Assembly (NCBI GenBank): GCA_963839525.1
Contig: CAWIVJ010000005.1
Span: 620,001-684,000, forward strand
Source: CAWIVJ01 sp963839525
GTDB lineage: Bacteria; Cyanobacteriota; Vampirovibrionia; Gastranaerophilales; Gastranaerophilaceae
DNA length: 64,000 nucleotides
Reading direction: 5' to 3'
Shown here in pieces: positions 34,045 through 42,947 of this stretch. The position numbers and the translations under genes are program-made. The notes beneath the pieces are model-generated. The model made no database searches. It was not told where the DNA came from and was given only the letters and a program-made list of their open reading frames with translations. Each line of letters begins with the position of its first letter. Position 1 is the first letter of the stretch.

Positions 34045-36048
34045 TTATTTAGACATTTCACGAAGTTTTTTTAATTGGTCACGAATTTGAGTGGCCCGTT
34101 CAAAATCAAGTATTTTTGCAGCTTTATGCATTTCTTTTTCCAGTTTTCCGATTAATTTTGGCAAATCTTTTTCACTAATCCCTAAATCAATCATTTCTTC
34201 AGCAACAAAGTCTTCAAAATTTCTATAACTTGCTACGAGAGAAAGAAGATTGTTTTCTATAGGTTTTTTGATTGTTTGTGGAATTATTCCATATTTTTTA
34301 TTGTGTTCTATTTGAATTTTTCTCCTGCGATTAGTTTCATCTATAGCTTTTTTCATTGAACCGGTAATTTTATCGGCATACATTATAACTTCACCGCAAG
34401 AATTTCTGGCTGCCCGACCTATTGTTTGAATTAAGCTTGTTTCTGAGCGCAAAAAACCTTCTTTATCCGCGTCCATAATTGCTACAAGTGAAACTTCAGG
34501 AATATCAAGTCCTTCTCTTAATAAATTTACTCCGATGAGTACATCAAATTCTCCCAAACGTAAATCACGGAGAATTTCAACACGTTCAAGAGACTGAATT
34601 TCACTATGTAAATAACGAACTTTTACATTCTGTTGAATAAAATAATCGCATAAATCTTCTGCCATTTTTTTTGTCAAAGTTGTAATTAAAATTCTTTCAT
34701 CTTTTTCCGCTCTTTTAGTTATTTCTTTGATTAAATCATCGATTTGGGTCTCAATAGGACGAACAGAAACTTTCGGATCGATAAGACCTGTGGGACGAAT
34801 AATTTGTTCAATGAGCTGTTGAGACGTTTGTCTTTCAAATTCTGCAGGTGTTGCCGAAATATAAATTTTTTGGTGAACCTTGTTAAAAAACTCTTTTTCT
34901 TTTAAGGGTCTGTTGTCCTTTGCACAAGGCAATCTAAATCCATATTCAATCAAGGTTTCTTTTCTTGCCCTATCTCCTCGGTACATACCTTTTAATTGAG
35001 GCAAAGTAACATGAGATTCGTCAATTACAGTTAAAAAATCTTCTTGGAAATAGTCTAAAAGTGTTGCGGGCGAAGATTCTGGAGGTCTGCGTTCAATTAT
35101 TCTTGAATAATTCTCAATTCCGGAACAATAGCCCATTTCTTTAATCATTTCAATGTCATAGTTAACCCGTTGCTCTAACCTTTGTGCTTCAACTATTTTA
35201 TTTTGGGCATTTAGTTCAGTTAAACGTCCTTGAAGCTCTTGCTTTATTAATTTAATTGTTTCTTCTACATTTTCATCATAAGAAAGATAATGAACAGCGG
35301 GATAAATGGTTGTTTTTTCAGGTTTATCAAGAATTTCTCCGGTAACATTATCAATTCTGACTATATTTTCAATTTCATCACCGAAAAAATAAATTCTTGT
35401 AATAATTTTTTCATAAGAAGGCATTATTTCAACAATATCACCTCTTGCCCTAAAAGTTGATCGTTCCAAAACCAGGTCATTTCTTGAATATTGAGTACTT
35501 ACAAGATGATTTAGTAAATCTTCACGTGATAAGGTATCACCGATTGAAATACTAATTGCTCCTTTAAAATAGTTCTCAGGTAATCCAAGTCCGTAAATAC
35601 AGCTTACAGAGGCAACGATAATTACATCATTTCTCTCGTATAAGCTTCTGGTGGTATTGTGACGCAGTCTATCAATTTCCTCGTTAATAGTTGCAGATTT
35701 TTCAATATAAGTATCAGTTCTTGGGATATAGGCTTCCGGCTGATAATAATCATAATAGCTTATGAAATACTCAACAGCGTTATTCGGAAAAAGCTCTTTA
35801 AATTCATTATAAAGTTGAGCAGCAAGAGTTTTATTATGAGCGATAATTAAAGTCGGTTTTTGAACCTGTTCAATAACATTTGCAATGGTAAATGTTTTTC
35901 CTGAACCCGTAATTCCTAATAATGTTTGAGAATCATGCCCTTTTTCAATTCCTTTAACTAATTTTTCAATAGCTTTAGGTTGATCACCCGAGGGTTTGTA
36001 TTTTGAATGAATTATAAATTTATTTTTCATCATAATTAATGATAACAT
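34045..36048 (-). CDS. uvrB: Excinuclease ABC subunit B
   Basis: 667 residues. The damage-recognition helicase of nucleotide excision repair: GDQPKAIEKLV and Walker A GITGSGKT, the beta-hairpin region YYQPEAYIPRTDTYIEK, helicase motifs (LREGLDIPEVSLVAI, QTIGRAARN) and the C-terminal UVR domain. Start at 36048 is supported by AAAGGAAATT; two further ATGs at 36033 and 36030 are possible. It faces the activase gene with only 5 bases between the stops. Confidence 0.97.
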   Translation of the reverse strand: MLSLIMMKNKFIIHSKYKPSGDQPKAIEKLVKGIEKGHDSQTLLGITGSGKTFTIANVIEQVQKPTLIIAHNKTLAAQLYNEFKELFPNNAVEYFISYYDYYQPEAYIPRTDTYIEKSATINEEIDRLRHNTTRSLYERNDVIIVASVSCIYGLGLPENYFKGAISISIGDTLSREDLLNHLVSTQYSRNDLVLERSTFRARGDIVEIMPSYEKIITRIYFFGDEIENIVRIDNVTGEILDKPEKTTIYPAVHYLSYDENVEETIKLIKQELQGRLTELNAQNKIVEAQRLEQRVNYDIEMIKEMGYCSGIENYSRIIERRPPESSPATLLDYFQEDFLTVIDESHVTLPQLKGMYRGDRARKETLIEYGFRLPCAKDNRPLKEKEFFNKVHQKIYISATPAEFERQTSQQLIEQIIRPTGLIDPKVSVRPIETQIDDLIKEITKRAEKDERILITTLTKKMAEDLCDYFIQQNVKVRYLHSEIQSLERVEILRDLRLGEFDVLIGVNLLREGLDIPEVSLVAIMDADKEGFLRSETSLIQTIGRAARNSCGEVIMYADKITGSMKKAIDETNRRRKIQIEHNKKYGIIPQTIKKPIENNLLSLVASYRNFEDFVAEEMIDLGISEKDLPKLIGKLEKEMHKAAKILDFERATQIRDQLKKLREMSK

Positions 36049-36219
36049 AATTAATTTCCTTTTTCATTCTCAAACCCAATTATTTCGGGCTCTTAACATG
36101 ATTTTTTAAAACTATTGCAAAAATTTTACAAAAGTTGTATAATAAACATGTTAGAGATTTATTAAGGAAAATGTAATTAATTAAACAATTTTTTACTCAA
36201 ACATAAGAAGGGACATCAT

Positions 36220-36795
36220 ATGTTTGGTATAGATAATATAAAGTCAGACTATACATTTACACAATCAGAAGACCGGTTATTTAAAATTCAATCGTCAAAA
36301 GCTATCTCGAGTTATCTCGAGAATTTTGGGGTATCTAAAAAAGATAAATCTGAAAAATTGAATAATGATTTTGAAGAAAGTAGTAAATCTATTGACAATA
36401 AAGAGAATAACACTAATGAAAAAATTGAAAAAACTCATATTGAAATTGACGGGTTATTTGGAGATGAAGAAAGTGGAGACGGAGATTTCTTTTATGACGG
36501 AAAAGTCTCTTCAATCACTAAATCCTTTGAGTCTCTTGCTGCAGCAGTAGGTTCAAGTAATGATAAAGTTACCAAGAATCAATTAATAGCACTTTTGCAG
36601 TCTTTATCTTCTGAAAATTCACAGGATGCTGATAAGGTCAGTGAGATAGCATTTGTTAAAAGTTTAATAGCTAAATTTGATATCCTTTCAGACGGTACAA
36701 ATTATATTACCTCTTTTAACGGAGTAAAAGATGCTCAAGATTATGAAACAGTTACAAAAGAGCAAGTAACCTTGCCTATTGATATAAGAATTTAA
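36220..36795 (+). CDS. Hypothetical acidic, serine-rich protein
   Basis: 191 residues, no recognised family. There is no signal peptide or membrane segment. Residues about 45-80 are Lys/Glu/Asn-rich and look disordered. A following part with GDEESGDGDFFYDG is strongly acidic, and residues 95-165 look helical with LIALLQSLSSENSQDADKV. AGAAGGGAC lies before the ATG. It is followed by its own terminator, so it is a single gene. The function is unknown. Confidence 0.7.
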   Translation: MFGIDNIKSDYTFTQSEDRLFKIQSSKAISSYLENFGVSKKDKSEKLNNDFEESSKSIDNKENNTNEKIEKTHIEIDGLFGDEESGDGDFFYDGKVSSITKSFESLAAAVGSSNDKVTKNQLIALLQSLSSENSQDADKVSEIAFVKSLIAKFDILSDGTNYITSFNGVKDAQDYETVTKEQVTLPIDIRI

Positions 36796-36819
36796 ATTAT
36801 GAATTTATAGTATAATTGT

Positions 36820-36850
36820 AAAAAGGTCCGTTTTTTAAACGGGTCTTTTT
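36820..36850 (+). terminator. Terminator after the 36220-36795 gene
   Basis: AAAAAGGTCCGTTT pairs with AAACGGGTCTTTTT, including two G-T wobble pairs, which works in RNA. A T-run follows. It separates the hypothetical gene from ylxR-infB. Confidence 0.8.
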
Positions 36851-36881
36851 GTAATATAATAAAAAATAAAATGGATAAACA

Positions 36882-37142
36882 ATGGCAAGAAAAATTTTAC
36901 GTAAATGTATTGGTTGTTTTGAGCTTAAAAATCGCAAAGAAATGATTAAAATTACCTGTGAACACAAGACAGGGGAAGTATTTATTAACCCAAATCCCAA
37001 AATATTTGGCAGATCAGCATATCTTTGCTATAATAATTCTTGTATAGATAACTCTTTAAAAAAAAATAAACTGGCAAAATTTCTAAAAGCAAAATTAACA
37101 GAAGAGTTGGCGGAAAAATTACGAACTTTTCATAAGGAATAG
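36882..37142 (+). CDS. ylxR: YlxR-family RNA-binding protein
   Basis: 86 residues. RKILRKCIGCFELKNRKEMIKI and GRSAYLCYNNSCIDNSLKKNKL match YlxR (DUF448), a small protein with a conserved GRGAYLC-like loop; here the second Gly is Ser. Members lie between nusA and infB in many bacteria, and here infB follows after 37 bases, but nusA is absent upstream; a terminator precedes the gene instead. It is thought to bind RNA and influence transcription. Confidence 0.9.
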   Translation: MARKILRKCIGCFELKNRKEMIKITCEHKTGEVFINPNPKIFGRSAYLCYNNSCIDNSLKKNKLAKFLKAKLTEELAEKLRTFHKE

Positions 37143-37179
37143 ATTTATGATATAGTTAAAACAGAATAGGAAAAAACGA

Positions 37180-39639
37180 ATGAGTTTAGACAGCATCAGA
37201 GTAAACGAATTAGCAAAACAGCTAAATCTCACTAATAAAGAGGTTTTAGACAAGTTTGCTCAACTATCTATTCCTGTAAAAACACATTCAAGCACAGTTA
37301 CAGCAGATCAAGTTAAAAAACTAAGAGACTTTATAGATGCAGGTTCAAAGATAGAAGTTAAGAAACCCAAAGCTTTTATTGTAAAAAAAGCTAAACCTAA
37401 ACCTGAATCAGAAGAATCCGAAACAAAAAAGAAAGAAATAAAAACACCTGAAAAATCTAAAGTAGAAATTGTTAAACAAACCGCAAACCGTTTAGAAATT
37501 GTAAGATATGCTAAACCAAAACCAAGGCAGGAAAAACCGAAATATCAGCAAATCCAGGTTAAAGATTCTGGTATTAAAAAACCTTTTAAGCCTGAGGAGG
37601 AAGAAAAAAAAGTTATTCCGGCAGAGGGCGTGTCAGTAGTAGATAGAAAAGATAAAAAACAACCAAAACCAATACAGCGTCATATAATTCCTCAGGATAT
37701 TTATAATAACAAAGGTGGAATTAAAAGAAAATCAGACAAGAAAAAAGATAAAGTTTTTACAACAAAAGAAGAAGAACAAGAAAGAATTTCTCTTGAAAAA
37801 GCTGCTGCTCAAAAGCATAAAAAAAAGCAACAAAAAGACGAAGTTGTTGAAAAAGTTACAAAAATTGTTGTTAATCAAGCTTTAACTATAAGTGAATTGG
37901 CTGAAAAAATTCAAAAAACACCTGCCGAAATAGTTAAGTTTCTTATGATGCAAGGAGTTATGGCGACGGTAAATCAACTTGTTGATGTTGATACAATAAA
38001 AAAAGTTTGTGCGGAATTTGAACTGGAAGTTCTTGATGAAGATTTAGATGCTTATATTGAAGAAGAAATAGCAAAAGAAGAAAAAAACAAAGCCCTTTTA
38101 GCTGTTGATAAAAAATTATTAAAGCCAAGAGCTCCTGTTGTAAGTATAATGGGACACGTTGACCATGGTAAAACGACTCTACTGGACAGTATTAGAGCTT
38201 CAAAACATAAAATTGTATCTACTGAAGTAGGTGGAATAACACAATCTATAGGAGCTTATACTGTTCATGTAGATAATAAAAAAATAGTTTTTATTGATAC
38301 TCCAGGTCATGAAGCCTTTACTGAAATGCGTGCTCGCGGTGCAAAAGCCACGGACATAGCAATATTGGTTGTAGCTGCGGATGATGGGATTATGCCTCAG
38401 ACAATTGAAGCAATAAATCACGCAAAAGCTGCTGAAACTCCTATTATTGTTGCTGTAAATAAAATTGATAAACCCGGAGCAGAACCGGATAAAGTTTTAC
38501 AGCAGTTAACAGAACATGGTCTTGTGCCTGAAGAATGGGGAGGAGACACTGTTACGGTAAAAGTTTCTGCGCTTAACGGAACAGGTATCGACGGATTGCT
38601 TGAATATATTTTGCTTTTAGCCGAAATGGCGGAATTTAAAGCTAATCCTAAAGCACATGCTTCAGGAGTTGTTATTGAAGCAAATTTAGACAAAGGGAAA
38701 GGACCTGTTGCAACTCTTTTAGTTCAAAATGGAACTCTTAGAACAGGAAATTGTCTTGTTGTAGGAAATGTTAGCGGAAGAGTAAGAGCTTTGCTTTCAG
38801 ATGAAGGAGAAAGAGTTGTTAAAGCAGAACCTTCAACGCCTGTTGAAATTTTAGGATTAACGGAAGTTCCTCAAGCCGGAGATTATTTTGAAGTTGTTGA
38901 CAATGAAAAGGCTATGAAAGCAATTGTTGAAAAGCGAAAGGAAAAAGAACGTTCCCGCAGATTAGAATCAATGCTTCCTGCCCACTTGAGAAGAGAATCG
39001 GCAACAGGAGATGAAGATGTAATTCAACTAAATTTGATTATAAAAGCAAATACTCATGGTTCTGCTGAAGCTGTTTCACAAGCAGTTGCACAGCTTGAAT
39101 CAAAAGAAATTGCCACAAAAATTATTCACGTTGGGGTAGGAGATATTTCCGAAGCGGATGTTATGCTAGCATCTGCCAGTGGCGCTATTATTCTTGGTTT
39201 TGGCGTTAAAGAAGATTCAAATGCTCTTGGGACTTCAGAAAGAGAAGGCGTAATAATCAAAAAGTACGATATTATTTATCAAATTTTAGAAGATTTGGAA
39301 AAACAAATGTTGTCTCTCTTACAGCCTGAAATTAAAGAAATTACTCTTGGAAAGGCAGAAGTCAGGCAAGTATTTACGGTTGGAAAAACTACGAAAATCG
39401 GCGGGTGTTATGTTCTTGAAGGTAAAATTCAGCGCAGTAAAACAGCAAGAGTTCTTCGTGATGATATAGAAATATTTAAAGGTCAGATAGACCAACTTAA
39501 AAGATTTAAAGATGATGTAAAAGAAGTTGCTCAAGGATTTGAATGCGGTATCTCTTTCGCTAAATTTAATGATCTTCAAGAAGGCGACATTATCGAAGTT
39601 TCTACAACAGAAGAGATTGAAAGAGTTAGTTTAGACTAA
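37180..39639 (+). CDS. infB: Translation initiation factor IF-2
   Basis: 819 residues. An IF2-N domain at residues 1-53 (VNELAKQLNLTNKEVLDKF), a Lys/Glu/Pro-rich linker, a second IF2-N module at about 230-280, then the GTPase domain: GHVDHGKTTLLDSI, DTPGHEAFTEMRARG and NKIDKP. C-terminal beta-barrel and fMet-tRNA binding domains complete it. It brings fMet-tRNA to the 30S subunit. It forms an operon with ylxR, rbfA and truB. Confidence 0.98.
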   Translation: MSLDSIRVNELAKQLNLTNKEVLDKFAQLSIPVKTHSSTVTADQVKKLRDFIDAGSKIEVKKPKAFIVKKAKPKPESEESETKKKEIKTPEKSKVEIVKQTANRLEIVRYAKPKPRQEKPKYQQIQVKDSGIKKPFKPEEEEKKVIPAEGVSVVDRKDKKQPKPIQRHIIPQDIYNNKGGIKRKSDKKKDKVFTTKEEEQERISLEKAAAQKHKKKQQKDEVVEKVTKIVVNQALTISELAEKIQKTPAEIVKFLMMQGVMATVNQLVDVDTIKKVCAEFELEVLDEDLDAYIEEEIAKEEKNKALLAVDKKLLKPRAPVVSIMGHVDHGKTTLLDSIRASKHKIVSTEVGGITQSIGAYTVHVDNKKIVFIDTPGHEAFTEMRARGAKATDIAILVVAADDGIMPQTIEAINHAKAAETPIIVAVNKIDKPGAEPDKVLQQLTEHGLVPEEWGGDTVTVKVSALNGTGIDGLLEYILLLAEMAEFKANPKAHASGVVIEANLDKGKGPVATLLVQNGTLRTGNCLVVGNVSGRVRALLSDEGERVVKAEPSTPVEILGLTEVPQAGDYFEVVDNEKAMKAIVEKRKEKERSRRLESMLPAHLRRESATGDEDVIQLNLIIKANTHGSAEAVSQAVAQLESKEIATKIIHVGVGDISEADVMLASASGAIILGFGVKEDSNALGTSEREGVIIKKYDIIYQILEDLEKQMLSLLQPEIKEITLGKAEVRQVFTVGKTTKIGGCYVLEGKIQRSKTARVLRDDIEIFKGQIDQLKRFKDDVKEVAQGFECGISFAKFNDLQEGDIIEVSTTEEIERVSLD

Positions 39640-39667
39640 TTTAATATAAAAATTTAGGTGTAATATT

Positions 39668-40018
39668 ATGAGTTTAAGAAACGAACGGGTTAGAAAAACA
39701 TTAATGAAAGAAATTGCCGATATTCTGCAAAAAGAAATTCGTGATCCGAGAATTTCAGGAGTGGTTTCTATTTTAGATGTTGAAGTTTCTCACGATAATT
39801 CTTATGCAAAAGTTTATTATAGTGTTTTTGGTAATGAAGAGCAAAAAGAAAATACTATTGAAGCTATGAAGCAAAACACTTCAAAAATTCGTCATGAAGT
39901 TGGAAAAAGAATTAGATTAAGATTGACTCCCGAACTTCGGTTTATTTATGACGATTCTGTTGAACGCGGGACAAAAATTACCGAAATCATTGATAAGATT
40001 TCCCGGGGAGAAATCTAA
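39668..40018 (+). CDS. rbfA: Ribosome-binding factor A
   Basis: 116 residues with a KH-like fold. VRKTLMKEIADILQKEIRDPR at the start, SVLDVEVSHD-type strand (here SILDVEVSHDNSYAKVY) and RLRLTPELRFIYDDSVERG near the C-terminus are diagnostic. It is a late 30S maturation factor. It follows infB by 28 bases and precedes truB by 4, in the usual order. Confidence 0.97.
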   Translation: MSLRNERVRKTLMKEIADILQKEIRDPRISGVVSILDVEVSHDNSYAKVYYSVFGNEEQKENTIEAMKQNTSKIRHEVGKRIRLRLTPELRFIYDDSVERGTKITEIIDKISRGEI

Positions 40019-40022
40019 ACTT

Positions 40023-41000
40023 ATGTTTGGATTTTTAAATATTTATAAACCTGTAGGAATGACGTCTCATGATGTTGTTGCGGTTTTGCGAAAAATTACT
40101 AAAATTAAGCAAATAGGACATACCGGCACTTTAGATCCTTTTGCTCAGGGAGTTTTACCTGTTGCAATAGGTAAAGCTGCTCGCTTAATTGAATTTCTTG
40201 ATGATGAAAAAGAATATTTAGCCGAAGTTGCTTTTGGTAAAAGTACAGATACTTATGATTGTGAAGGCTCGGTAATTTCGGAAATACATTCCGAAATTAC
40301 CGAGCCTCAATTGCTTAAAACACTCAAGCAATTTGAGGGAGAAATTTTACAAACTCCTCCTGTTTATTCTGCAATTAAAGTTAAAGGGAAAAAACTTTAT
40401 GAGTATGCAAGAAAAGGAGAAGAAATTAAAATTGAACCCAGAAGAGTTTTTATTGAAAAAATTGAGTTAAAAAATTTTGATGAAAAAAATCAAAAAGCAG
40501 AAATATTAATAAAATGTTCTAAAGGGACATATATTCGCTCAATTGCAAATGATTTAGGGCAGAAATTCCTTGTTGGGGCGCATTTATCAAAACTTATCAG
40601 GACTCAGGCGGGAAAATTTTTTGTTGATTTGGCAACACCGCTTGAAGAAATAAAAACTATTCAAGATGTTGAAAATTTTTTGATAACACCTTTAAAAATT
40701 ATTAATTTGCCTCAATTAAAAATAAATAAAGAAGAACATGATAAAATTATGAACGGGCAAGCGATAAAAATAAAGCCTTGTCATGTCATGCCGAAACGGG
40801 TTCAGCATGACATGGACGAACAACAATGCGATCCTGCGTGTAGGACAGGGTCACAAGGCTTATTCCTCACCTATTCGCTTTGTCAAACAAGTTCAGGGCG
40901 AAATGATACTAATTCTTTAATTTTAGTTTATAATGATAAAATAAATGCGATTGCTCAAATAAATGATAATCAAATAAAAGTTAAAAAGGTTTTTACATGA
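40023..41000 (+). CDS. truB: tRNA pseudouridine(55) synthase, with in-frame repeat insert
   Basis: 325 residues from the ATG at 40023, 4 bases after rbfA. It makes pseudouridine 55 in tRNA. FLNIYKPVGMTSHDVV, GHTGTLDPFAQGVLP with the catalytic Asp, YSAIKVKGKKLYEYAR and CSKGTYIRSIANDLG are clear. Two palindromes lie inside the gene: a perfect 19-base hairpin at 40265-40307 and, in the C-terminal PUA-like domain, an insert of about 45 residues from residue 250 on (VMPKRVQHDMDEQQC ...). A longer frame from 39948 overlaps rbfA and is not the start. Its end overlaps the next gene by 4 bases. Confidence 0.95.
   Translation: MFGFLNIYKPVGMTSHDVVAVLRKITKIKQIGHTGTLDPFAQGVLPVAIGKAARLIEFLDDEKEYLAEVAFGKSTDTYDCEGSVISEIHSEITEPQLLKTLKQFEGEILQTPPVYSAIKVKGKKLYEYARKGEEIKIEPRRVFIEKIELKNFDEKNQKAEILIKCSKGTYIRSIANDLGQKFLVGAHLSKLIRTQAGKFFVDLATPLEEIKTIQDVENFLITPLKIINLPQLKINKEEHDKIMNGQAIKIKPCHVMPKRVQHDMDEQQCDPACRTGSQGLFLTYSLCQTSSGRNDTNSLILVYNDKINAIAQINDNQIKVKKVFT
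40265..40307. repeat. Perfect 19-base inverted repeat inside truB
   Basis: AGGCTCGGTAATTTCGGAA (40265-40283) and TTCCGAAATTACCGAGCCT (40289-40307) are exact inverted repeats around ATACA. They encode part of the loop after DTYDCEG, whose length equals that of E. coli TruB, so this is not a plain insertion. Confidence 0.95.
40772..40915 (+). repeat. Palindromic element inserted in frame in truB
   Basis: An outer pair AAGCCTTGT/ACAAGGCTT brackets 40772-40861. Inside, TGTCATGCCGAA (from 40784) and TTCAGCATGACA (from 40801) form a hairpin with one wobble pair. GAACAACAATGC follows. A further stretch with GTCAAACAAGTTCAGGGCG extends to about 40915. No stop codon arises in the truB frame. Confidence 0.8.
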
Positions 41001-41860
41001 AAAAGTTTTCTTTAATATTAATTTTAATTATTTTTTGTTCAGTGCAGACACGGGCAGCTTGTGATTATTCTAAAATGTGTGCTCCAGAGCCTTATGATCT
41101 TTCCTCAAAAGCTTGCCGAATAACTTCAAGAACAACGGGAATGACTTTTTTAGCTGAGAAAATTGTTCAATTTATAATTAAAAAAGAACTTAAAAAAGCA
41201 ACCAAAGAAAGATTTAAAGCAGAAATAAAATCTTATAGCGCAAAAGACTTACTGCAAGGCAGATTCAAGTCTCTCAAAATTTCTGGCAAAAATCTTGAAA
41301 TGGAGGGTGTTTATTTAACCCGTTTTGAAGCAAAAACCATATGTGATTTTAATTATGTTGGGCTTGAAAAGAATTCAATAAAATTTAAAGAAAATATGGC
41401 TATGAAATTTTTAATTGAAATTTCTGATAAGGATTTAAGAAAAACAGTAAAATCAACAAGTTATCTTGATAGGCTTAATAAAATAAAATTTTCCGGATTA
41501 GGAATAACTTTTTTAAAGCTTGACGGAGCAGATGTTCAAATAAAAAACAATAAACTTTATTTTACAATAAACGTCACATCCCCGGTGTCTTCAAAACCTA
41601 TTCCTATGATTATCAATTCTGATTTAAAAGTAGAAAACGGTCGGATTGTTATAACTAAATTAAAGTTTGTAAATTTATGCACTTTAATTAATTTAAGCAG
41701 GGCAGCTTGTCTTCTAAATACTTTAAATCCGTTAAGTTTTTCTATGGAAGTACTAGATAATAAAAATTCTAAAATGAATATACAGACTGTAGATATAATT
41801 GATGATAAAATTATTATAGAAGGAAATATTTTTATTCCTAAAAATTCAATTAAAAAATAA
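40997..41860 (+). CDS. LmeA-like (DUF2993) secreted lipid-binding protein
   Basis: 287 residues. An N-terminal signal peptide (hydrophobic residues 4-20, then RAACDYS) is followed by a DUF2993-type domain: LLQGRFKSLKISGKNLEMEG, a FEAKTICDFNYV strand, and FTINVTSPV. Related proteins include mycobacterial LmeA, which binds phospholipids, and cyanobacterial members. The start overlaps the truB stop (ATGA). It leads a string of envelope genes after truB. The assignment to the family is fairly sure; the ligand is inference. Confidence 0.75.
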   Translation: MKKFSLILILIIFCSVQTRAACDYSKMCAPEPYDLSSKACRITSRTTGMTFLAEKIVQFIIKKELKKATKERFKAEIKSYSAKDLLQGRFKSLKISGKNLEMEGVYLTRFEAKTICDFNYVGLEKNSIKFKENMAMKFLIEISDKDLRKTVKSTSYLDRLNKIKFSGLGITFLKLDGADVQIKNNKLYFTINVTSPVSSKPIPMIINSDLKVENGRIVITKLKFVNLCTLINLSRAACLLNTLNPLSFSMEVLDNKNSKMNIQTVDIIDDKIIIEGNIFIPKNSIKK

Positions 41861-41876
41861 AAAGGAGCAAAATTAT

Positions 41877-42461
41877 ATGACTAATTGGCAAAAAGCAGGA
41901 TTAATACTTCTAATAATAGGAACTTTAGCATTTATTAAAATAGCTTTTTTCTCAAATGTTGAAAAATTGAGTGAAGAAGAACAAGCTCAGGAAGGGCAGC
42001 TAATTAAACAGCCGGAAGAAATTAGCGAAAGTATTCCGAAATCTTATGTAAGCGTTTATTTTATTGGTCAAAATAATAATAAAGAAGAAGTTTATAAGAT
42101 TGTTAAACGAGGATATAATGCTAGAGAGAATGGAACAAAATTAAAATTTTCAATTGAAAATTTACTAAAAGGTCCTGACGCAAATGAAAAAGCCAAAGGT
42201 ATTTATTCCGAAATTCCTCAAGGAACAAGGCTCATATCATTAGAAGAAAAACCGGATAAAGTTATAATAAATTTAAGCGGTGAATTTGAACAAGGCGGAG
42301 GAACAGACGGGCTTTATAAAAGATTATATCAATTAATTAAGACTTCAAATAAAAATACAGCTCTGGATGTTTATCTTTATATAAAAGGCAAACGGGCAGA
42401 TGTAATAGGCGGTGAAGGAATAATGATTAATCAGCCTTTGAATAGCAAATCTTTGGATTAA
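41877..42461 (+). CDS. GerMN-domain protein with N-terminal membrane anchor
   Basis: 194 residues. One membrane segment (about 8-25), a polar linker, then a GerMN domain with VYFIGQNNNKEEVYKIVKR, ENLLKGPDANEKAKGIYSEI and VIINLSGEFEQGGGTDGLYK. In Firmicutes, GerM acts with cell-wall or spore components; in other bacteria GerMN proteins are envelope proteins of unknown role. AAAGGAGC precedes the ATG. It lies 16 bases after the LmeA-like gene and 2 bases before the HicB-like gene. Confidence 0.85.
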   Translation: MTNWQKAGLILLIIGTLAFIKIAFFSNVEKLSEEEQAQEGQLIKQPEEISESIPKSYVSVYFIGQNNNKEEVYKIVKRGYNARENGTKLKFSIENLLKGPDANEKAKGIYSEIPQGTRLISLEEKPDKVIINLSGEFEQGGGTDGLYKRLYQLIKTSNKNTALDVYLYIKGKRADVIGGEGIMINQPLNSKSLD

Positions 42462-42463
42462 TA

Positions 42464-42730
42464 ATGAAAAAAGATGTTAATTATTATTTAAATTTGGATT
42501 GGACATTAATAGAAGGCGAAGATTTGGATTTTAACGGTAATCCTTATCATTATATTGAAATCAAAGAAATTCCGAGTTTTGTATTTTGCGCAAAGACTAT
42601 TGGAAAGGCAAGAGAAAACTATAAAAAGCAATTAAAGCTTTCGCTGATGCTTATGCTTGAAGACGGAGAACATATTCGTGAACCCGGAGAAGACGAAGAA
42701 GAGGTTGATTGGGAAAGCATTTGTCCATAA
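42464..42730 (+). CDS. HicB-like small protein, orphan
   Basis: 88 residues. YLNLDWTLIEGEDLDFNG, YHYIEIKEIPSFVFCAKT and IGKARENYKKQLKLSLMLML resemble the partial RNase H fold of HicB-type antitoxins, followed by an acidic tail (GEDEEEVDWES). No HicA toxin gene is next to it, and it has no DNA-binding domain. Only 2 bases separate it from the GerMN gene, so it is cotranscribed. Its function is open; it may be a non-toxin relative. Confidence 0.65.
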   Translation: MKKDVNYYLNLDWTLIEGEDLDFNGNPYHYIEIKEIPSFVFCAKTIGKARENYKKQLKLSLMLMLEDGEHIREPGEDEEEVDWESICP

Positions 42731-42947
42731 ATTATTAATTTTGTTTATGGCTTCAGAGACATCTTCACATTTTATTTCTCCAATGGGAATGCTTGTTGTA
42801 GAAGTTTTGTAAGGATTATTATTGATTAAAGTGATAAGTAATTTTTTTGCTTTAAGGTCAGTCTCTAAAATTATTATTGAATTATAAATATAAATGATTT
42901 ATACTAGGTTAGATTTAATTAAATAAAGAAAGAGACAGGAGGTTATC

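Noticed and set aside
42464..42730. Complete HicAB toxin-antitoxin system
   Set aside because: No HicA-like gene lies on either side; only a HicB-like fold is supported.
42731..42890. Minus-strand open frame reading SIIILETDLKAKKLLITL and onward
   Set aside because: It looks protein-like, but there is no start codon after the upstream stop and no ribosome binding site, and it runs antisense into the HicB-like gene. It could be a remnant; I do not list it as a gene.
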